From Novosphingobium sp. IK01 (GTDB lineage Bacteria > Pseudomonadota > Alphaproteobacteria > Sphingomonadales > Sphingomonadaceae), in NCBI RefSeq assembly GCF_033242265.1, contig NZ_BTFW01000004.1, positions 1 through 63,729 of the forward strand: a stretch of DNA of 63,729 nucleotides, read 5' to 3'. The notes beneath the pieces were generated by a model that was not told where the DNA came from, made no database searches, and saw only the letters and a list, made by a program, of their open reading frames with translations. Shown here in pieces: positions 59,709 to 63,729 of this stretch. The position numbers and the translations under genes are program-made. Within the stretch, counting starts at the first letter, position 1. Each line of letters opens with the position of its first letter.

Positions 59709-60155
59709 ATGTCCAAACCGCTTTCCCCCGAAACAATGGCTTTGGTAAAAGCTACGGCGCCTGCGCTCCAGCAGCACGGCGTGGAGATTACCACGCGCAT
59801 GTATCAGCGCCTGTTCGTCGATCCGGAGATCAAGGCGCTGTTTGACATGGCCGCGCACGAATCCGGCGCGCAGCCCAAGCGGCTCGCGGCGGCGATCCTC
59901 GCCTTTGCGCAGAATGTGGACAAGCTCGACGTGCTGAAACCCGCGATCGAGCGCATCGCCGCGCGCCATGTCGAGACCCATATCAAGCCCGAACATTATC
60001 CTGCGGTCGCCAACGCGCTGCTGCCGGCGATCCGCGACATATTGGGCGAGGCGGCAACCGATGAGATTCTGAACGCCTGGGGCGAAGCCTACTGGTTCCT
60101 GGCCGATATCCTTATCAACCGTGAGGCGCAGCTCTACCGGACTGAGGCGGCATGA
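59709..60155 (+). CDS. Single-domain globin (flavohemoglobin-like)
   Basis: 148 residues matching the globin part of Hmp: ITTRMYQRLFVDPEIKALFD carries the B10 Tyr (about residue 32), QPKRLAAAILAFAQNVDKLDVLKPAIERIAARHVETHIKPEHYPAV carries the proximal His (87), and GEAYWFLADILINREAQLY forms helix H. It lacks the FAD/NAD reductase of flavohemoglobins. Single-domain globins detoxify NO or supply O2 with a separate reductase. No operon partner is evident; it lies 150 bases after the kinase core. Confidence 0.9.
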   Translation: MSKPLSPETMALVKATAPALQQHGVEITTRMYQRLFVDPEIKALFDMAAHESGAQPKRLAAAILAFAQNVDKLDVLKPAIERIAARHVETHIKPEHYPAVANALLPAIRDILGEAATDEILNAWGEAYWFLADILINREAQLYRTEAA

Positions 60156-60283
60156 TCGCCGCATCGGGCCGCTCCTCCCGCTAGGACACTGACTCCTCAG
60201 CGCCCGCCAGCCCCATCACGGCGGTAAGGCACCGGCCTTCATTGGCCGAATGGACAGGCACAAGAGAGACGAACTCATCGCCA

Positions 60284-60607
60284 TTACTCCTGAACACCGT
60301 TAGCGAGCTTGACGAGCTTCATCTGCACCTTCTCAAGATCGGCAATGGCCTGATGATCTTCGATCGACCAACCCTCACCTTTTGGCCGTTTCGGCCCCTT
60401 TTGTAATCGACCGATGATTGAGGCGGCCTCGTAGACCTCCTGCACACCGCCATGGCCGCCCAGATCAAGCCGGTGCGCGATTGTCGTGAGCCGATCCACG
60501 AAGTTCGTGCGGGCCGCCGGCCCGCTCTGGTGCGCAAGAGCGGCAGGCCCTGCCTTCAGAGCCGTGGCGAGAACATCCAATGCATCATTATATGGGGTAT
60601 CTGGCAT
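60284..60607 (-). CDS. Unknown small protein
   Basis: 107 residues (MPDTPYNDALDVLATALKAGPAALAHQSGPAARTNFVDRLTTIAHRLDLGGHGGVQEVYEAASIIGRL). Predicted mostly helical. No motif recognised. It stands alone between the globin gene and the LuxR fragment; no strong ribosome site was checked beyond GGACAG. Confidence that it is expressed is moderate. Confidence 0.55.
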   Translation of the reverse strand: MPDTPYNDALDVLATALKAGPAALAHQSGPAARTNFVDRLTTIAHRLDLGGHGGVQEVYEAASIIGRLQKGPKRPKGEGWSIEDHQAIADLEKVQMKLVKLANGVQE

Positions 60608-60715
60608 GATAGCTGTCCTTCTTTGCTTTGCCGATCCCCTCGTGAGTGACTCATGGTCTCCGGCTATTGCTGTTGAAGACCATTACTGGATTGCGGCCGC
60701 ACGGTTGCATTTGTT

Positions 60716-60955
60716 TTAGGCAAAGCCACGTTCCCGAGCCCAAGCAATGGCTGCGGCGCGCCGATTGACACCGATCTTTCCGTAGATGCCGGCAACGTGG
60801 TTTCGCACCGTGTTTCCCGAAAGCGACAAATGCTTCGCGATCACCTTGTCGTCCAGGCCCTCGCAGATAAGCCCCAGCACCTCACGCTCACGAGGCGTCA
60901 GGTCGGCGGTCTCAGTGGGGTCGTTTGCGGGAGGGGGCGAAATCCTACGCTCTCA
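60716..60955 (-). pseudogene. LuxR-type response regulator, C-terminal HTH only
   Basis: The minus-strand frame reads ADLTPREREVLGLICEGLDDKVIAKHLSLSGNTVRNHVAGIYGKIGVNRRAAAIAWARERGFA and stop, a full LuxR/FixJ helix-turn-helix (TPREREVL..., NTVRNHV). The frame is closed by a TGA about 12 codons upstream of the domain, so the receiver half is missing. It may have paired with the HWE kinase nearby. Confidence 0.8.
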
Positions 60956-61263
60956 TGACTGCCATCCGAGACGCTGACCGAGTTTACTCCTTCGCTGGTC
61001 GCAAGACCAGCGGTCGCATTGACCTTGGCGGGTGTGCCGCGGACGCCTGATCGACGACGATTGATCATGCTCTCATCCGCGGGTTGGTTACCGCACTACC
61101 CGTATCCGTCGCTGGGCCTATCCTCCGTCTAAGTTCGGGCGTCGGACGAACCTGCCCCACCGTACATCGTGGATTGCCCATCACAGTCGGGTGCCCGCGG
61201 CACGCCGGCCAAGGCTATGCAGTTGGTGCGCTGGCGCCTCCTCTCGTTAATGTCGTGCGCGGA
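60956..61263. other. Intergenic region without recognised gene (308 bp)
   Basis: Between the LuxR remnant and the IS110-type transposase. It probably includes the noncoding end of the IS110 element. No RNA gene or clear repeat found. Confidence 0.5.
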
Positions 61264-62379
61264 TCAGCCGGCTATCGCCGGCGACACCCGACGGGCGATG
61301 TCCCAGGCATAGCCGACCAGTTCACGCGCGATCGCGGTGGTCACCTTGGGCTGAGGCTTGCCCGTGGCCGCCAGGCGACGGTAGCGCTGGCACAGGCGAA
61401 CCTGCGCTTTCCACCCGATCGCCTGGATGTCCTCGGACAAGTCGATGACCCGCTCACGGTAGCGTCGTTCCTCGCGAGCGGGCAGTCGATACGACCAGCC
61501 CGCCTCAATCAGCATGGTTCGTGCCTGCGCGTTGCCCGCGCGGGTGATCCGGCCCCGTTTGGTCCGAGCGCCGCTGGAGTGCTCGGACGGCACCAAGCCG
61601 ACATACGCCATCAGTTGCTTGGGATTGTCGAAGCGGGTGAGATCGCCTACTTCAGCGACCAGCGTCGCAGCGCTGACCAGCCTGATACCGCGCAGGACCT
61701 GTAGATTGCGGACCAGCGGCGCAAAACACCATGCGTCCACCGCTTCAGTCAGCGCCGCTTCTAAGCGCCCAACCCGTGCCTGCGCCTCCAGCACCCGCTT
61801 CTGCATTTCCTCGAATGCCAGCTGTTGGTGGGGAAAATCGAACCGCTGCTCGGACAACCACCGCCAGTACATTTTCGTCCAGGCCGCCTTGCCGCCGAAA
61901 CGACGATCATGACGCAACAGGAAGCTGCGCACTGTCTGCTTGGCTCCGATGGCATCATCTTGCGCGCTGCGTCGCGCGCGGATGAGATCGCGTACCGCCT
62001 CGTGCGCTTCGTCCGGTATCCAGATTGCGGTGAGTTCGCCAGCGCGTAGCAGCCGCGCCAGGGTCATCGCGTCACGCCGGTCCGTCTTTACATGGTCACC
62101 CGGGCGCCGCGGCATCATCGAGGGGGCGATGACGATGCAATTCTGTCCCAGCTTCGTCAGCAGCCGATGCAAGCCATACCCGCAGGGACCAGCTTCGTAG
62201 CAGACGTTCAACGTCACGCCCGGTCCAGTCAGCCGCTTGACCAGCTTCCTGATCGCATCGTCCTCGTTGGCGACCGTGCCGACGAAACGCACCTCGCCTC
62301 CGCGTTCCCCATCGGCAACCGCGACCGCAATGGTTTCCTTATGAACGTCCAGACCAACGTATTTCACCGTCTCCGTCAT
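61264..62379 (-). CDS. tnp: IS110-family transposase
   Basis: 371 residues. The N-terminal DEDD domain is MTETVKYVGLDVHKETIAVAVADGERGGEVRFVGTV, NVCYEAGPCGYGLHRLL and HVKTDRRDAMTLARLLRAGELTAI. The C-terminal Tnp_20 domain is LQVLRGIRLVSAATLVAEVGDLTRFDNPKQLMAYVGLVPSEHSSGARTKRGRITRAGNAQART, with the catalytic Ser in S-S-G region. These enzymes are now known to use a bridge RNA from the element's noncoding end. Complete; the flanks (60956-61263 and 62380-62417) would contain that RNA. Confidence 0.93.
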   Translation of the reverse strand: MTETVKYVGLDVHKETIAVAVADGERGGEVRFVGTVANEDDAIRKLVKRLTGPGVTLNVCYEAGPCGYGLHRLLTKLGQNCIVIAPSMMPRRPGDHVKTDRRDAMTLARLLRAGELTAIWIPDEAHEAVRDLIRARRSAQDDAIGAKQTVRSFLLRHDRRFGGKAAWTKMYWRWLSEQRFDFPHQQLAFEEMQKRVLEAQARVGRLEAALTEAVDAWCFAPLVRNLQVLRGIRLVSAATLVAEVGDLTRFDNPKQLMAYVGLVPSEHSSGARTKRGRITRAGNAQARTMLIEAGWSYRLPAREERRYRERVIDLSEDIQAIGWKAQVRLCQRYRRLAATGKPQPKVTTAIARELVGYAWDIARRVSPAIAG

Positions 62380-62417
62380 GACTCGTCTCCGCTGCTGACA
62401 AATCCATCATCAGCATC

Positions 62418-62669
62418 TCAGATTCGAGCCTCCGAGGCTCTGGCAGTCATGGGGTCTAAGCCGAGGACGCGCTTTCCGTAATCTCTGAGTTCACCCTTGG
62501 GACCGACATAGCGGTAGAGAGTGACGCGCTCGATCCCGAGTTCCTTGCATAGATCGGAGACGGACGTGTCGCGCTGGGCCATGGCGGCCTGGGCGAGGCG
62601 CACCTGAGCTTTGGAAAGGGCAAACTTGCGGCCGCCCTTACGGCCCCGCGCGCGGGCGGCGGCCAGGCC
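62418..62669 (-). pseudogene. Serine resolvase C-terminal fragment
   Basis: From the outer transposon boundary the minus frame reads ARARGRKGGRKFALSKAQVRLAQAAMAQRDTSVSDLCKELGIERVTLYRYVGPKGELRDYGKRVLGL, the helix-turn-helix end of a TnpR-type recombinase. It then ends in an altered tail (DPMTARASEARI) next to the IS110 element. The catalytic domain was lost at 62670. It is not the same gene as the resolvase stub at 33715, as far as can be told. Confidence 0.85.
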
Positions 62670-62726
62670 GGGGTGACTACACGAAAGTGACGTATCTGCA
62701 CGCTAAGGGTGAACGGATCGGGAACG
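62670..62726 (+). repeat. Outer Tn3 left terminal inverted repeat (57 bp)
   Basis: Begins GGGGTGACTACACGAAAGTG and is matched by the inverted copy at 8778-8834. The last codons of tnpR (stop at 62703) lie inside it. Confidence 0.9.
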
Positions 62727-63296
62727 CTTGGGCTTTGCGTCCTTCTCCGTGGCTTCGAGGGCTTTGTAGAGGGCGGTTTTGCCGATCTTGAGGCGCGCGG
62801 CGGCTTCGCGAACGGTGAGGCCGGAAGCGATATGATCGCGTGCCTTGCGGAGCTTGTCGGGTGTGACCACTGGCCGACGCCCGCCGGGACGGCCTCGCTC
62901 GCGAGCAGCCTTGAGGCCGGCATGGGTGCGTTCCCGGATCAGATCGCGCTCGAATTGGGCAAGCGAGCCGAAGATGTTGAACACCAGCATCCCGCCGGAA
63001 GTGGTGGTGTCGATGTTTTCGGTGAGCGAGCGGAACCCGATGCCGCGCGCCGCCAGCTCGCCGACTTTCTCGATCAGATGGCTCATGGAGCGGCCAAGAC
63101 GATCGAGTTTCCAGACCACCAGCGTGTCACCGCTGCGCAGATAGGCGAGCGCTTCGGTCAAACCAGGCCGATCGGCCTTCGCCCCTGATGCGTGATCGTT
63201 GAATATACGGTCGCACCCGGCATTGTTCAGCGCGTCGAGCTGAAGCGAGAGCTTTTGGTCTGCGGTCGAGACTCGCGCATAGCCGATCAGCGCCAC
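62703..63296 (-). CDS. tnpR: Serine resolvase TnpR (outer transposon)
   Basis: 197 residues from a GTG at 63296 (read as M; ALIGYARVSTADQKLSLQLDALNNAGCDRIFNDHASGAKADRPGL). It has the catalytic Ser in RVSTADQ, VWKLDRLGRSMSHLIEKV, SLTENIDTTTSGG and a C-terminal helix-turn-helix (GLTVREAAARLKIGKTALYKALEATE). A longer frame from ATG 63377 exists but would run through the res-like repeats, so the shorter start is preferred. Divergent from tnpA, as in Tn3 itself. Its last codons enter the left inverted repeat. Confidence 0.92.
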   Translation of the reverse strand: MALIGYARVSTADQKLSLQLDALNNAGCDRIFNDHASGAKADRPGLTEALAYLRSGDTLVVWKLDRLGRSMSHLIEKVGELAARGIGFRSLTENIDTTTSGGMLVFNIFGSLAQFERDLIRERTHAGLKAARERGRPGGRRPVVTPDKLRKARDHIASGLTVREAAARLKIGKTALYKALEATEKDAKPKRSRSVHP

Positions 63297-63435
63297 AGAC
63301 TGTCCGATCCTGTCCGTTTTCCCGTCATTATGCAATCTTGTCCGAATCGCCGTTGCAGGTCCAGAGTTAACGGACATATTCCTGTTGGCCGCCAGAGGAC
63401 CGTCTGACGGACAAGGGTGAGGAAGGAGATCATGC
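63297..63435. other. res site of the outer transposon and divergent promoters
   Basis: 139 bp between tnpR and tnpA with repeated TGTCCG motifs in both orientations (CTGTCCGATCCTGTCCG near 63300-63320, CTTGTCCGAAT near 63345, AACGGACATA near 63370, GACGGACAAG near 63405), as expected of resolvase subsites. A GGAAGGAG ribosome site serves tnpA. Confidence 0.7.
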
Positions 63436-63729
63436 TTGGCGAGACGGCGACTGGTGAGCCCGGAAATCTGGGCGGGGCATTATAGCGCGCCGCTCGATGA
63501 GCGTGAGATTGCGCGGCACTATACGCTGACCAGCGACGACATGGACGTTGTCGGCCGCCGTCGCGGCGATGCCACCCGGCTCGGCTATGCGATGCTCATG
63601 CTATATATGAGATGGCCTGGCCGTGCGCTGGAAGCGGGCGAAGTCCCGCCCGCTCCTGTACTCGCCTATGTGGCGCAGCAACTCGGCGTCGCGCCCGAAG
63701 CCTTTGCGGACTACGCCCATCGGGACCAG
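63436..63729 (+). pseudogene. tnpA: Outer Tn3-family transposase, N-terminal 98 codons (continues at base 1)
   Basis: This is the start of a cointegrate-forming Tn3-family transposase. A GGAG-type ribosome site lies just before a TTG start at 63436, and the frame runs to the last base with no stop. It then continues at base 1, where the first codons (TRREHLVEIRRSHGF) fit the next part of the DUF4158-type N-terminal domain. The junction is an exact codon boundary, which is the main evidence that the molecule is circular. Rebuilt over the junction and without the inner transposon, the protein is about 985 residues, a normal length for Tn3 transposases. The gene is classed as broken because of the insertion at 894. 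Confidence 0.9.

Larger units (their letters stand above)
62670..63729. mobile_element. Outer Tn3-family transposon, left part (wraps the junction; right part is 1-8834)
   Basis: The element starts with GGGGTGACTACACGAAAGTG at 62670 and ends with the inverted copy at 8778-8834. The two 57-bp ends match at 53 positions by eye. It holds tnpR leftward, a res-like spacer and tnpA rightward. Flanking 5-mers are AGGCC on the left and GAATA on the right, so there is no target duplication. It cuts a resolvase gene on the left and istB on the right, which suggests a deletion or recombination next to the element after it inserted. Confidence 0.88.

Noticed and set aside
1..63729. tRNA, rRNA or CRISPR array
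   Set aside because: No cloverleaf with a T-arm, no rRNA-like stretch and no regularly spaced identical repeats with unique spacers were seen; the only spaced repeats are the iterons.

Overview
The window reads as one complete circular plasmid of about 63.7 kb rather than a chromosome slice. The last base joins in frame to the first inside one Tn3-family transposase: the first 98 codons are at 63436-63729 and continue at base 1. High GC, sphingomonad-style proteins, a RepA/ParA/ParB backbone with iterons, and many Alphaproteobacteria-type IS elements suggest a Sphingomonadales host (Sphingobium, Novosphingobium or Sphingomonas). That host call is inference. I see no type IV secretion genes, only a relaxase, MobC and an oriT with a recognisable nic sequence, so the plasmid looks mobilizable but not self-transmissible.

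Layout. (1) 62.7 kb through the junction to 8.8 kb: an outer Tn3-family transposon with 57-bp inverted repeats. Its transposase is interrupted at 894-7001 by a second Tn3-family transposon (38-bp repeats, TTTCT duplication) carrying tnpA, tnpR, a ParDE/RelE-type toxin-antitoxin pair and two integron-like gene cassettes (chlorite dismutase family, cupin). (2) 8.8-9.7 kb: IS21 remnant. (3) 9.7-15.5 kb: accessory module with a thermonuclease, small unknown genes, a retron-like operon (small ORF, XRE protein, reverse transcriptase; hairpin-rich leader), a winged-helix/PemK pair and the antirestriction protein ArdC. (4) 15.6-31.9 kb: a long leftward cluster of metal and envelope genes in which stop and start codons repeatedly overlap: czcCBA, two CDF pumps, ZIP, SPC-type P1B ATPase, bestrophin, MgtC, DedA, DUF305, lipoproteins and an orphan FliE. 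IS6 truncates its upstream end. (5) 33-36 kb: a decayed FitAB toxin-antitoxin locus, mobA/mobC and oriT. (6) 36.4-38.5 kb: scrap yard of IS256, IS66, IS5 and IS3 pieces. (7) 38.5-40.4 kb: AbiE toxin-antitoxin/phage defence. (8) 40.6-45.5 kb: iteron origin, repA, parB and parA, with three copies of a perfect 16-bp palindrome. (9) 45.6-58.9 kb: IS-dominated region (IS256, two identical inverted IS3 copies, IS1380, IS5, IS110 split by IS256) around a penicillin acylase, a monooxygenase and a PRISE-like reductase. (10) 58.9-62.7 kb: HWE kinase core, single-domain globin, a LuxR fragment, an IS110-type element and a resolvase stub.

Functionally the plasmid combines broad divalent-metal efflux with stability and defence functions (partition, several toxin-antitoxin loci, AbiE, a probable retron, ArdC) and has been reshaped by nested transposition. 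The most promising undescribed items are the retron-like operon, the chlorite dismutase/cupin cassettes inside a Tn3 transposon, and two families of plasmid-specific palindromes.
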